Source: an uncultured Prevotella sp.
GTDB lineage: Bacteria; Bacteroidota; Bacteroidia; Bacteroidales; Bacteroidaceae
Length of the DNA: 64,000 nt
Direction: 5' to 3'
Assembly: GCA_905236455.1 (NCBI GenBank)
Contig: CAJOPT010000073.1
Coordinates: 26,504-90,503 of the forward strand
The notes under the pieces are model-generated. The model worked only from the letters and a program-made list of their open reading frames with translations. It had not been told where the DNA came from and made no database searches. Below are positions 1-9,305 of the stretch, one piece after another (position 1 is the first letter of the stretch; every line of letters begins with the position of its first letter). A program made the position numbers and the translations under genes.

Positions 1-1
1 G

Positions 2-2296
2 AGAAATCTTATTTTTCAGGGGCAGAACAAAGAAGCAGAGAAAATTCTCGACAGGTATTTCCTGACAGGTCAGAATGGCATGCGCTATCTTCCTTTGGCA
101 AGTTTGGTGCTTGAGATGCCTGATGGGAAGTCTGATAAAATATTGTCTAATAGTCTGCCGCCGCAGACGGCAGACTTCCGTCCGTGTCGGAAGTCTGATA
201 AAATATTGTCTAATAGTCTGCCGCCGCAGACGGCAGACTATCGCAGAGAATTGAGTCTTGACGATGCTATAGCTACGACGCGTTTTAAGCATGTGGCTTC
301 CTCTGTTACTTATGAGCGGAAGGTCTTTGCGTCATTGTCACAACCAGTTATTATTGTAACGATGAAAAGCAGCAAGCCAAAAGCTTTGGATTTGTTGGTG
401 TCAATGCGCCCTGCCATGCCATCCGCGCGGAGTAGTGCCAATCATAATCAACTTCGTCTTATCTGTGACGGAGTCTCACAGGAAGGTGTTCCAGCGGCAT
501 TGCGGGCGGTAGCCTTGCTTGAGGCAGAGAGTGATGGTGTTCAGACTGTGGAAAATGAGAAGCTCAAGATAAGCAAAGCTACTCAGTTAACTCTATATCT
601 TACTGCAGCAACCAACTACGTTAACTTCCAAGATGTTTCCGGTAATCCGGAAAGGCAAACGGAGAACACTCTAAATGTTGTAAGAGGAAAAAGTGTCGAT
701 GCGCTGATGGCAGAGCATATCAGCCTCTATCATAAGCAATTTAATAGAGTATCTTTGCAGTTACCTTCTACGAGTCAAAGTCAGTTGCCTACAGATCAGC
801 GCATAAAGAAATATTCGCAAGGTGGTGATGAGGCTCTGGCTGCTATGCTTTTCCAATATGGAAGATATCTGCTAATATCATCATCTCAGCCAGGTTGCCA
901 GCCAGCCAATCTTCAAGGCAAATGGAATCATAACCCCAAGGCTGCCTGGGACAGCAAGTATACCACAAACATTAATCTGGAGATGAATTACTGGATGGCA
1001 GACGTGGCAGCCTTGCCGGAATGTCAGGAACCATTGTTCTCGCTTATCAAGGATGTCTCTGTAACAGGAGCGGAAACAGCGCGTATCCTGTGGGGAGCAC
1101 GAGGGTGGGTGCTTCATCATAATACAGACTTGTGGCGTGCGACAGGACCTGTCGATGCCGCAAAGTATGGTATATGGCCAAATGGAGGTGGTTGGCTTGT
1201 ACAGCATCTATGGCAGCATTATCTCTTCACTGGTGATAAGTCCTTTCTGAGAAAATGGTATCCAGTGATGAAAGGAGCTGCAGACTTCTACATATCTCAT
1301 CTTGTCCGTCATCCGCAACATCCATGGCTGGTCACAGTGCCTTCCATGTCGCCTGAGCATGGTCCAGAAGGTACAAATACAAGTATTACCGCAGGGTGTA
1401 CAATGGATAATCAGATAGCTTATGATGTATTGGAGAATACCCGTCAGGCTGCTGAGATACTGGGGGCAGATGTCAACTATTGTGATACGTTACAGCATAT
1501 CGCTGCTCAGCTTCCTCCCATGCAGATAGGACAATACGGACAGTTGCAAGAATGGATTCAGGATGCCGATGATCCAAATGATACCCACAGACATGTGTCA
1601 CATCTCTACGGACTCTATCCAAGTAATCAGATTGGCCGTTATTCTACTCCAGAACTCTTTGAAGCAGCTAAGACAACACTGGTGCAGAGAGGGGATATGG
1701 CGACAGGATGGAGCCTTAGCTGGAAGCTTTGTTTCTGGAGTCGGTTACAAGATGGGAACCATGTATATAAGATAATACGTAATCTTATAAATATACTGCC
1801 TAATGACAGTGTGCAAAAGCAGTATCCTAACGGAAGGACATATCCAAACATGTTAACGGCTCATCCGCCTTTCCAGATAGACTGTAACCTAGGTTATACT
1901 GCCGGGGTGGCTGAGATGTTATTACAAAGTCATGACGGTGCTGTACATCTTTTACCAGCATTGCCTGATGCATGGGCTGACGGAAAAGTGAAAGGGTTGC
2001 ATGCCCGTGGAGGCTTTGTCGTTGATATGCAATGGAATTGTGGGAAAATTCAGAAAGCTGTAGTACATTCTACTATTGGTGGAGTCTTGCGTCTGCGCTC
2101 CGCCGTGCCGCTTTATGGAGAAGGACTTGTCAAGGCGAAAGGAGAATGTCCAAACTTATTGTTTCGCTCCTCAAGGATTCGGCAACCGCTTGTTAATACG
2201 AGTCCTTTGATACATAAGCCATTGCCGCTTGAGACTTATGAGTATGATCTCGAAACCATACCAGGTAGATCTTACAATATAAGATCGGGAGAGTGA
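2..2296 (+). CDS. GH95 family glycoside hydrolase (alpha-L-fucosidase-like), 5' end outside window
   Basis: The reading frame is open from the first bases, so the true start and any signal peptide lie upstream; 764 residues are visible. The frame before the first internal Met (position 80) already matches the family (NLIFQ, EAEKILDRYFLTGQNG). GH95 hallmarks follow: NLQGKWN, the NINLEMNYWMA block, SPEHGPEG, and EWIQDADDPND followed by RHVSHLYGLYPSNQI near the catalytic centre. GH95 enzymes are inverting alpha-L-fucosidases or alpha-L-galactosidases acting on plant or host glycans, usually periplasmic or on the surface. Unusual: an in-frame tandem 21-residue insertion (KSDKILSNSLPPQTAD twice) lies between LEMPDG and YRRELSLDDAIA, where homologues normally run straight through. 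The family call is firm; the exact sugar is not determined. Confidence 0.9.
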   Translation, partial: RNLIFQGQNKEAEKILDRYFLTGQNGMRYLPLASLVLEMPDGKSDKILSNSLPPQTADFRPCRKSDKILSNSLPPQTADYRRELSLDDAIATTRFKHVASSVTYERKVFASLSQPVIIVTMKSSKPKALDLLVSMRPAMPSARSSANHNQLRLICDGVSQEGVPAALRAVALLEAESDGVQTVENEKLKISKATQLTLYLTAATNYVNFQDVSGNPERQTENTLNVVRGKSVDALMAEHISLYHKQFNRVSLQLPSTSQSQLPTDQRIKKYSQGGDEALAAMLFQYGRYLLISSSQPGCQPANLQGKWNHNPKAAWDSKYTTNINLEMNYWMADVAALPECQEPLFSLIKDVSVTGAETARILWGARGWVLHHNTDLWRATGPVDAAKYGIWPNGGGWLVQHLWQHYLFTGDKSFLRKWYPVMKGAADFYISHLVRHPQHPWLVTVPSMSPEHGPEGTNTSITAGCTMDNQIAYDVLENTRQAAEILGADVNYCDTLQHIAAQLPPMQIGQYGQLQEWIQDADDPNDTHRHVSHLYGLYPSNQIGRYSTPELFEAAKTTLVQRGDMATGWSLSWKLCFWSRLQDGNHVYKIIRNLINILPNDSVQKQYPNGRTYPNMLTAHPPFQIDCNLGYTAGVAEMLLQSHDGAVHLLPALPDAWADGKVKGLHARGGFVVDMQWNCGKIQKAVVHSTIGGVLRLRSAVPLYGEGLVKAKGECPNLLFRSSRIRQPLVNTSPLIHKPLPLETYEYDLETIPGRSYNIRSGE
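126..239 (+). repeat. two 51-bp direct repeats with internal hairpins, inside the GH95 gene
   Basis: Positions 126-176 and 189-239 are identical 51-bp copies with a 63-bp period (21 codons). Each copy ends in a hairpin (TAGTCTGCCG, 7-nt loop, CGGCAGACTA, the last base differing in copy 1). The linker forms another: CAGACTTCCG at 171-180 pairs with CGGAAGTCTG at 188-197. Everything stays in frame and adds about 40 residues. Confidence 0.85.
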
Positions 2297-2355
2297 ATCG
2301 ATTTGTCTTTTTGTTCGCTTAATCAAAATTTTGCATTATTTTTATATAAGATAAG

Positions 2356-2423
2356 CTGCACCTCAACAATAAAAATAAAATAAGTTTTATTTTGTATTGT
2401 CTTCGGTTTGCATTATCTTTGCA
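2356..2423 (+). promoter_or_regulatory. dnaG promoter, copy 1 of a 68-bp promoter repeat
   Basis: Contains a -33 TTG (2392-2394), a 19-bp gap and the -7 box TATCTTTG (2414-2421). The G of the -7 box is only 5 nt before the dnaG ATG, so the mRNA is probably leaderless. The whole 68-bp block, starting CTGCACCTCAACAATA, recurs on the minus strand at 41257-41324 with about 60 of 68 positions identical. Confidence 0.8.
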
Positions 2424-2426
2424 TTT

Positions 2427-4364
2427 ATGATAGACAGACCTACTATAGACCGTATTATGGATGCTGCCAACATCGTTGATGTGGTATCAGAGTTCGTGAC
2501 ATTAAAGAAGCGCGGTACAAGCTATAAAGGATTATGTCCTTTTCATGATGACACAACACCTTCTTTTTCTGTATCTCCAGTGAAAGGTGTCTATAAGTGC
2601 TTTGCATGTGGAGAGGCTGGTAACGTTGTGAACTTTGTGATGAAGCACGAGCAGATGACTTATCCAGAGGCACTTCGCTGGCTTGCCAACAAATACCATA
2701 TAGAGATACGTGAACGTGAGTTGACCAATGAGGAACGACAAGCAGAGAGCGAGCGTGAGTCGATGTTTATCGTCAATGAATGGGCTGCAAAGTATTTTGA
2801 GAAAACCCTTCATGAGGATGTTGATGGTTTGGCTGTGGGAATGCAATATTTCCGTAGTCGTGGTTTTCGTGATGACATCATACGTAAATTCCAATTAGGC
2901 TTTTGTCTTAGTAAACGTGATGCTTTTGGCAAGGCGGCTATGAAGGCAGGCTTCCAAAAGGAGTTTCTTGTTAAAACAGGTTTGTGTCTGGAGCGTGAAA
3001 GTGGTGAGCTTGTTGATCGTTTCAGCGGGCGTGTAATATTTCCATGGTTAAGTGTTAGTGGAAAGGTTACTGCTTTTGGAGGTCGTCTATTGGATTCCCG
3101 TACGAAAGGTGTTCAGCAAAAGTATGTCAACTCGCCAGATTCGGATATTTACCACAAGGAGCGTGAGTTGTATGGTATATACCAAGCGAAGAAGGTAATA
3201 GCTAAAGAGGACTGCGTTTATATGGTCGAAGGCTATACAGATGTTATTGCAATGCATCAGTGTGGAATTGAGAACGTAGTCGCAAACTCTGGTACGGCAC
3301 TCAGTTTTTATCAAATACGCACATTACATCGTTTCACTTCGAATATAGTACTGCTCTACGATGGTGATGAGGCAGGTGTTCATGCGGCTATGCGAGGTAC
3401 CGATATGCTATTGTCGGAAGGAATGAACGTGAAAGTGTTGCTGTTGCCCGACGGTGATGACCCAGACAGCTTTTCCCGCAAGCATACCGCAACCGACTTC
3501 CGCCAATATATCAAAGAGCATCAAACCGATTTTATTGTCTTTAAAATAGATGTATTGTTGAAAGGTGTTACAGATCCTTTGAAGCGGTCTGAGGCTATTA
3601 ATTCCATTGTGAAGAGTATATCAGTAATAAAAGATCAGATTCTGCGTGCTACATATATTCGTGAATGTTCAATAAGAACAGGTATGGGCGAGCAAACGTT
3701 GATTGCCACTATGAATAAGATGATACACACTGAGAAAAATTCTACAGGCAACAATGGAAATATTAGTGCTGATGATAATGTTAGTACTAATAATAATGTG
3801 GATATTCCAAATAGCTATGCTCAACAGGACTCAAAGATTGAGAGGATGCTTATTCAAATGGTTATACGCCATGGTGATGAGATAATTCTGCGGGATGTTG
3901 AGGATGAGGACACTGGTGAGAAAATGAATCTTAATGTTGCTCAATACATACAATATGACTTAAGTCTTGACAAGCTTACATTTGGGAATCCTTTTTATAA
4001 CCGTATATTAGAAGAGGCGGTGGCTCATAGTAATGATGAGGGGTTCAAGGCTGAGACATATTTTACACGTCATCCGGATATAGAGATAAGTTCATTGGCA
4101 GTAAGCCTGAGTGTTGAGGAGTTCAAACTGTCAGAAAGATTAAGAGTGCGCACTGGTGAGCAAATATTACGTGACAGAGTGGTACATCTGATACTTGACT
4201 TTCGCATGAGTTGGGTTGAACAGCAACTAAAATTATTGCGTGTGCAATTATCAAAAATTTCTGGAGATGTGGAAAGGATGACACAAACAGTAGGGGAAAT
4301 AAAGCGGATGCAGGAGATTCGTAATCTTCTTGCCAAGAAGCTGGGAAATGATATTGTTGTATAG
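2427..4364 (+). CDS. dnaG: DNA primase DnaG
   Basis: Synthesises RNA primers for replication. The 645-residue frame from ATG 2427 starts MIDRPTIDRI, the usual primase N terminus; an upstream in-frame start at 2397 would lie inside the promoter. A CHC2 zinc finger is visible (C37-H40 ... C58-C61, in CPFHDD and CFACGEAGN). The Toprim core follows, with catalytic E268 in VEGYTD and the acidic DGDEAG at 312-317. An Asn-rich linker (NSTGNNGN...STNNN) separates it from the C-terminal DnaB-interaction region. cls follows after 2 bp, so the two are likely co-transcribed. Confidence 0.97.
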   Translation: MIDRPTIDRIMDAANIVDVVSEFVTLKKRGTSYKGLCPFHDDTTPSFSVSPVKGVYKCFACGEAGNVVNFVMKHEQMTYPEALRWLANKYHIEIRERELTNEERQAESERESMFIVNEWAAKYFEKTLHEDVDGLAVGMQYFRSRGFRDDIIRKFQLGFCLSKRDAFGKAAMKAGFQKEFLVKTGLCLERESGELVDRFSGRVIFPWLSVSGKVTAFGGRLLDSRTKGVQQKYVNSPDSDIYHKERELYGIYQAKKVIAKEDCVYMVEGYTDVIAMHQCGIENVVANSGTALSFYQIRTLHRFTSNIVLLYDGDEAGVHAAMRGTDMLLSEGMNVKVLLLPDGDDPDSFSRKHTATDFRQYIKEHQTDFIVFKIDVLLKGVTDPLKRSEAINSIVKSISVIKDQILRATYIRECSIRTGMGEQTLIATMNKMIHTEKNSTGNNGNISADDNVSTNNNVDIPNSYAQQDSKIERMLIQMVIRHGDEIILRDVEDEDTGEKMNLNVAQYIQYDLSLDKLTFGNPFYNRILEEAVAHSNDEGFKAETYFTRHPDIEISSLAVSLSVEEFKLSERLRVRTGEQILRDRVVHLILDFRMSWVEQQLKLLRVQLSKISGDVERMTQTVGEIKRMQEIRNLLAKKLGNDIVV

Positions 4365-4366
4365 GT

Positions 4367-5842
4367 ATGATATATATTCATTGGTTAGGAGTGTTTATAT
4401 ATGCCCTGGTAGTCATTGCTGTGATAGTCAGGGTATTGATGGACAGGCTTCAGCCTGCTAAGACAATGGCATGGCTGTTGGTCTTGACATTCCTGCCTGT
4501 AGTGGGTATCGTATTATACTTTTTCTTTGGACAGAACACACGAAAAGAACGTATAATAACACAAAAAAGCCTTGATCAGCTAACGAAACGTTCTATGCTG
4601 GAGTTCGTTGAACAAAGAAACCTGATACTTCCAGAGGAGCATAAGGTTGTTATCAATCTATTTATTAATCAAAGTGCCGCACTCCCCTTTAAAGACAATT
4701 CCATAGATATTTATACAAACGGTTATGAGTTCTTTCCGGCATTGTTAGCGGCAATATCACAAGCGAAGTCACATATACATCTTGTCTCATACATCTTTGA
4801 GGATGATCCGTTGGGCAATGTTGTCGCAGATGCCTTGATTAGCAAGGTTCGCGAAGGCGTGGAGGTGCGAGTAATCTATGATGATGTTGGTTGCTGGAAG
4901 GTAAAGAACCAATTTTTCGAGAGAATGAGAGAGGAAGGAATAGAGGTTCATCCGTTCCTTCCTGTCCGCTTCCCTTCATTTACAAGTAAGGTTAATTACC
5001 GAAACCATAGGAAAATCTGTGTCATTGACGGGCAGATTGGCTTTATTGGTGGTATGAATATAGCCATGCGGTATGTAAAAGGTCGAAAAGGCAATTCTTA
5101 TTGGCGTGACACTCATCTTAAAGTGCAAGGTTCGGCTGTCTATGGCTTGCAGCGTGCCTTCCTCATAGACTGGTACTTTGCCGATCGTACCCTTATTAGT
5201 AATAGGATGTATTATCCTGGGGTTAGCGGGGAATTTGGAAACTCTGAAAAGAATGGAGATGCCACACTTACAGGGACAACAAACCTATGTGCTGGCCTTA
5301 TGCAGATTGTAACGAGTAATCCAACAAGTCCTTGGCCCGATATAGAGCAAGGGTACGTCAGAATACTTTTGGAGGCTAAGAGGTATGTCTATCTTGAGAC
5401 TCCATATTTTCTGCCGACGGAGCCGATACTTTTTGCAATGCGTACGGCAGCTATCGCAGGAGTTGATATTCGGCTGATGCTTCCATTGCATGGTGATGCT
5501 AAGATTGTGGAATGGGCATCACGCTCATATGTCATGCAGACAATAGAGGCAGGGGTTAAGGTTTATTTCTATAAGCCAGGATTCAATCACTCTAAGCTTC
5601 TTGTGAGCGATGATTCTATAGCTTCATGCGGCTCCGCAAATATTGATTTTCGTAGTTTTGAAAACAATTTTGAGGCGAATGTTTTTATATATGATAAGTC
5701 AATATGCCTTCAGATAAAAGAAGTCTTCCTCGTTGATCAGCAGCAATGTATTCTGTTGGATGACATGACTGATCTTGAGCATCGACCATTTGTCAATCGT
5801 TTATGGGAAGCATTCGTCCGTCTTTTGTCTCCGTTGCTATAA
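4367..5842 (+). CDS. cls: cardiolipin synthase
   Basis: Condenses phosphatidylglycerol into cardiolipin at the inner membrane. The 491-residue protein has two N-terminal membrane segments (about 3-22 and 33-52), the bacterial Cls arrangement, followed by two phospholipase-D HKD motifs: H214-x-K216 (NHRKICVIDG) and H408-x-K410 (NHSKLLVSDD). Both active-site halves are intact. It starts 2 bp after the dnaG stop, so translation is probably coupled. The gene is convergent with rsmD, with only 19 bp between stops and no obvious terminator hairpin. Confidence 0.95.
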   Translation: MIYIHWLGVFIYALVVIAVIVRVLMDRLQPAKTMAWLLVLTFLPVVGIVLYFFFGQNTRKERIITQKSLDQLTKRSMLEFVEQRNLILPEEHKVVINLFINQSAALPFKDNSIDIYTNGYEFFPALLAAISQAKSHIHLVSYIFEDDPLGNVVADALISKVREGVEVRVIYDDVGCWKVKNQFFERMREEGIEVHPFLPVRFPSFTSKVNYRNHRKICVIDGQIGFIGGMNIAMRYVKGRKGNSYWRDTHLKVQGSAVYGLQRAFLIDWYFADRTLISNRMYYPGVSGEFGNSEKNGDATLTGTTNLCAGLMQIVTSNPTSPWPDIEQGYVRILLEAKRYVYLETPYFLPTEPILFAMRTAAIAGVDIRLMLPLHGDAKIVEWASRSYVMQTIEAGVKVYFYKPGFNHSKLLVSDDSIASCGSANIDFRSFENNFEANVFIYDKSICLQIKEVFLVDQQQCILLDDMTDLEHRPFVNRLWEAFVRLLSPLL

Positions 5843-5861
5843 TGTCTAAAATTTCCTTTTT

Positions 5862-6392
5862 TTATTTGAATATACTAAAGTTGACACTGCCATATGAACG
5901 GTGTTCAACAAAGTTGGGGTGTCGTGTGAAGTCGTGATCTTTTCCGTGCTCAAATACGAATATTCCATTATCTTTCAATAGCTGATACTTAAAGATAAGG
6001 TCTGGAATTGTAGGCAACAGATCTAAAGAATATGGAGGATCTGCAAATATAAAGTCGAAAGTATGGTTGCATGTCTTTAAAAACCTGAACACGTCACCAC
6101 GAAGAAGTATGAGTTTCTCAGTGCCAATCTTTTTTATACACTGGCTAATAAAGTTAGCATGGTTGCGGTCTTTTTCCACGCTTATCACTTTCTCACATCC
6201 TCTCGATACAAGTTCGAGGGAGATACTTCCTGTTCCTGCAAAAAGATCTAAGGCTGTAGACGCCTCAAAGTCAATATAGCCGTTTAGCACATTGAAGATG
6301 TTCTCTTTTGCAAAATCGGTAGTGGGGCGGGCTTTAAAGGTCTTTGGAATCTCAAAATGCCGTCCCTTGTATTGTCCTGTGATAATTCTCAT
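5862..6392 (-). CDS. rsmD: 16S rRNA (guanine966-N2)-methyltransferase RsmD
   Basis: SAM-dependent methylation of G966 in 16S rRNA. The start was placed at MRIITGQYKG (6392), giving 176 residues, the family length; the longer frame to 6521 has an unrelated leader that overlaps the upstream gene. Visible motifs are RPTTDFAKENIFN, the SAM-binding DLFAGTGSISLELVSRG, and the catalytic FADPPYSL. The ATG overlaps the TGA of the DUF3822 gene (ATGA), so translation is probably coupled. Third gene of a minus-strand operon beginning near 7690. Confidence 0.94.
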   Translation of the reverse strand: MRIITGQYKGRHFEIPKTFKARPTTDFAKENIFNVLNGYIDFEASTALDLFAGTGSISLELVSRGCEKVISVEKDRNHANFISQCIKKIGTEKLILLRGDVFRFLKTCNHTFDFIFADPPYSLDLLPTIPDLIFKYQLLKDNGIFVFEHGKDHDFTRHPNFVEHRSYGSVNFSIFK

Positions 6393-7195
6393 TTGTGGAG
6401 GAGTGTCAATAAGTCGTATGGTATATCTTGGAGTTTGTTCTCTTGTAATTGCGTGGGGTCTATACTCTGGCGAATGGTAAAGACACGTGTAAGGAATCGG
6501 CGTAGTTGGTTCGTAAGCCATTCCTGATTTGGTATGTCACCTGCAATATGTAGTTCGTCTTCTTCTGCATTAAGTCCCAGTTGGTTCCATATATGAAGAA
6601 GATAATATAGTACATCATTGGCATGTGTTGTCTCAAATGTGTTGAAATACTTGAAACGGTTCTTTGCGAAGCAGAATACTTCCATTTTGTTATCGTGGAA
6701 ATAAGCGAATAATTTTCCTCGTTCACCGATGAAACTGCGGTGGTACAGATGTTCCCACACAGGATGTGATACGGGAACGTATCGGACGTCACTGAAGTGA
6801 TCGTCAATCACAACTTTTAGATCTTTGTTGATGGCAAAGACTGCGACGGCATTCTGTTCTGGTAGTATACAGTTAATGAACGGTGGCGTTGAGTTTGGGA
6901 AAGTATATGTGTAAAATGTTTCTTCGTGTTCTTCTTGATATTCATCTATTGGTGTGAGCATGACAGGAGCATCAAGCATTATTAATGCACAGTTACAACC
7001 GCTTGACAGGAGTTCTGATGTGCCAAAGGCTTCCCTAAGGTTGGCTGCCATGGAAATACTGTTGTTTACAGGATATTGTTCGTAGGCTGAAATGCCATTT
7101 GAGCTATCTGTTTTTGGTATTGCAAATGACAATGACTCATCGCTTATACGAATAATAATCCGCTTTTTCGACTCTTGTAAATTTATTTTCTCCAT
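6389..7195 (-). CDS. DUF3822 family protein
   Basis: A 268-residue protein conserved in Bacteroidetes next to rsmD, matching DUF3822 by sequence character and context. The fold appears actin/ASKHA-like: two acidic lobes, with KLFAYFHDNKMEVFCF and ELHIAGDIP as beta-strand segments. No signal peptide or membrane span is seen. The function is not established; a fixed position upstream of rsmD suggests a role in ribosome or RNA metabolism, but that is inference. It overlaps rsmD by 4 bp and starts 12 bp after the preceding gene. Confidence 0.75.
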   Translation of the reverse strand: MEKINLQESKKRIIIRISDESLSFAIPKTDSSNGISAYEQYPVNNSISMAANLREAFGTSELLSSGCNCALIMLDAPVMLTPIDEYQEEHEETFYTYTFPNSTPPFINCILPEQNAVAVFAINKDLKVVIDDHFSDVRYVPVSHPVWEHLYHRSFIGERGKLFAYFHDNKMEVFCFAKNRFKYFNTFETTHANDVLYYLLHIWNQLGLNAEEDELHIAGDIPNQEWLTNQLRRFLTRVFTIRQSIDPTQLQENKLQDIPYDLLTLLHK

Positions 7196-7207
7196 AGTTG
7201 TTTATTT

Positions 7208-7690
7208 TTATTCCCAGTTGCCAGCATTGTTGTTGGCTGATGTAAGATCTCCTATCCTTAGACCTGGATAGTGTCCTGACTCGTTGGCATTTTCTATAAG
7301 GTTGGCAATAGAGTTTTCATCGAGTCCGTTGAGATATTGCTGATATTGTGCTCCACATTCCATTAAGGGAGTCTGTTTTCCGGATTTCTCAGTTTGCATG
7401 GTAGCGGCAAGCTCAAATCTTTCTTCGTCAGAGTAGGGTATTAATGTAATAGAGTCTGCTAAGAATCCTCCTTTGATAAGCGTGGCAAAGTCTCCGGAAT
7501 AAACCCCGGTCACTTTTTTGTAGCTCTCTTCAGCCTGTCGTATTGTAACGAGTCGCTCCTTTACAGTCTGCTCACGCTTCTCTCGTTCTTCTTGGAACCT
7601 CATAGGACTGTAGACGCTAAGGAAGCAAATTAATATTAGTGCGAAGACACAACATGTTAGTATAAAATGGTTGTTTATTTTTTGTCTCAT
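7208..7690 (-). CDS. small membrane-anchored protein of unknown function, first gene of the rsmD operon
   Basis: 160 residues. An N-terminal hydrophobic segment (about 9-27, FILTCCVFALILICFLSVY) is followed by a charged helix (QEEREKREQTVKERL, coiled-coil-like) and a soluble domain. The layout (single N-terminal helix, then ATI..AEESYKKVTGVYSGDFATLI) resembles pseudopilin-type proteins whose helix leads into a small domain, but no prepilin cleavage site is evident. Homologues precede DUF3822 genes in other Bacteroidales as far as I recall. Function unknown. Confidence 0.65.
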   Translation of the reverse strand: MRQKINNHFILTCCVFALILICFLSVYSPMRFQEEREKREQTVKERLVTIRQAEESYKKVTGVYSGDFATLIKGGFLADSITLIPYSDEERFELAATMQTEKSGKQTPLMECGAQYQQYLNGLDENSIANLIENANESGHYPGLRIGDLTSANNNAGNWE

Positions 7691-7717
7691 TTCTGGTTAT
7701 TTAATCAAAAAATGCAT

Positions 7718-7738
7718 TATCTTTGTGGTGCAAAAGTA
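7718..7738. promoter_or_regulatory. two opposed -7 boxes between the rsmD operon and the helicase gene
   Basis: TATCTTTG on the plus strand (7718-7725) and TACTTTTG on the minus strand (complement of 7731-7738). They point toward each other, so the promoters overlap face to face. No clear -33 TTG is seen for either. Confidence 0.5.
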
Positions 7739-7801
7739 CAAAAAATAGTGTTGAGTGATAAGGGATGAGTGTTAAAAACTCAAAACTTAAAACTGAAAAG
7801 A

Positions 7802-9280
7802 ATGCTTGTTGATGAATTAATATATCAAATACGTAAAGAGTTCGGCTTTGACCCGACTATTGGACAACAACATGTACTGAACGTCTTTGCCGATTTCATG
7901 ACAGACAGAGACCCACGTGTCGTAATGGTTCTACGTGGAGCCGCAGGGACAGGTAAAACTTCTCTTGCCAGTGCGATAGTACGCACGATGGTCTGTCTGA
8001 GGCAGAAAGTTATGTTGCTGGCTCCCACAGGTCGTGCGGCTAAAGTTTTCTCCTTGCATGCTGGTTTTTCAGCATTTACTATTCACAGGAAGATATATCT
8101 TCGGCGTACATTTGATGGCTTTGGCGGGATGTTCACTCTTAATTATAACAAGCTGAAAGACACCTTATTTTTTGTTGATGAGTCTTCAATGATTTCCAAC
8201 GAAGGTTATCAGGATGCGGCATTCGGCTCAGGAAGACTTCTCGATGACCTCATCCGCTTTGTTTATAGTGGACAAAACTGTCGTATGATGCTTATTGGTG
8301 ATAAGGCTCAGCTGCCGCCAGTAGGCGAATTGGAGTCACCAGCATTGTCAGGTACTGTGTTGTCAATGTCTGGATTAAAAGTCTATGAATGTGATCTTGA
8401 TGAAGTATTGCGGCAAAGTCAGACGAGTGGTATTCTGTATAATGCTACTGTAATAAGACGTATGATAACTCATGATGCTGTTACGCAGATGCCATGCGTA
8501 CGTTTCACAGGTTTTCCGGATATTAAACTTGTTCCTGGTGATGAATTGATAGAGAGTCTTGCCTCAAGTTATTCCAAAGTTGGTGTTGACGAGACAATGG
8601 TAGTTACTCGTTCAAACAAACGTGCAAATGTTTACAACCTTGGTATTAGAAACACCATCTTGGGTAGGGAAGAAGAACTTACTTCTGGGGATCGTTTGAT
8701 GGTGGTGCGTAATAATTACTTTTGGACTGAAATGTGGGATCGAGTTAATGATAACGCAAATAATGGCACTCAATCCTTAAGTGATAAGGGGAAATTTGAC
8801 TTTATTGCTAATGGTGACATTGCAGTGGTGCAACGAGTGCGTAATGTAAGGGAACTTTATGGGTTTCGTTTTGCTGATGTTTGGTTGCAATTTCCAGATT
8901 ATGACGATGAGGAGATTTCCCTTACAATACTGTTAGACACATTGCAGGCAGAGGCTCCAGCGCTGACACATGAGCAACAAGAGAGACTCTTTAACTCTGT
9001 GCTCGAGGATTATGCGGACATTCCAAGGAAGTCGGAGCGTATGAAAAAATTAAAAGAAGACAGATATTATAATTCCTTACAGGTAAAGTATGGTTATGCG
9101 GTAACTTGTCATAAAGCTCAAGGTGGGCAATGGGAGCATGTATATTTGGATCAGGGCTATATGACAGATGATATGTTGTCACCTGACTATATACACTGGC
9201 TTTATACAGCCTTTACTCGCGCTGTCGAGTGTTTGTATTTAGTCAATTGGCCTAAGGCGATGACTGAGATAGAGAGATAA
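7802..9280 (+). CDS. RecD-like ATP-dependent DNA helicase (COG0507 type)
   Basis: Superfamily 1 helicase of 492 residues from ATG 7802 (MLVDELIYQI); an in-frame GTG at 7769 would add 11 unrelated residues. Walker A is GAAGTGKTS with K52, Walker B DESSM at 126-130, and motif III GDKAQLPPVG. The C-terminal UvrD_C_2 part has VTCHKAQGGQW and YTAFTRAVECLYLV. This shorter form lacks the extra RecD/TraA N-terminal domains and no recB/recC is nearby, so it is probably a stand-alone helicase rather than an exonuclease V subunit. The phosphopantetheinyl transferase gene follows after 25 bp. Confidence 0.88.
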   Translation: MLVDELIYQIRKEFGFDPTIGQQHVLNVFADFMTDRDPRVVMVLRGAAGTGKTSLASAIVRTMVCLRQKVMLLAPTGRAAKVFSLHAGFSAFTIHRKIYLRRTFDGFGGMFTLNYNKLKDTLFFVDESSMISNEGYQDAAFGSGRLLDDLIRFVYSGQNCRMMLIGDKAQLPPVGELESPALSGTVLSMSGLKVYECDLDEVLRQSQTSGILYNATVIRRMITHDAVTQMPCVRFTGFPDIKLVPGDELIESLASSYSKVGVDETMVVTRSNKRANVYNLGIRNTILGREEELTSGDRLMVVRNNYFWTEMWDRVNDNANNGTQSLSDKGKFDFIANGDIAVVQRVRNVRELYGFRFADVWLQFPDYDDEEISLTILLDTLQAEAPALTHEQQERLFNSVLEDYADIPRKSERMKKLKEDRYYNSLQVKYGYAVTCHKAQGGQWEHVYLDQGYMTDDMLSPDYIHWLYTAFTRAVECLYLVNWPKAMTEIER

Positions 9281-9305
9281 AAGATTATAAAAGAAGATTG
9301 GGAAT

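Noticed and set aside
2397..2426. Upstream in-frame start of dnaG
   Set aside because: It would place the start inside the promoter; family proteins begin at MIDRPTIDRI.
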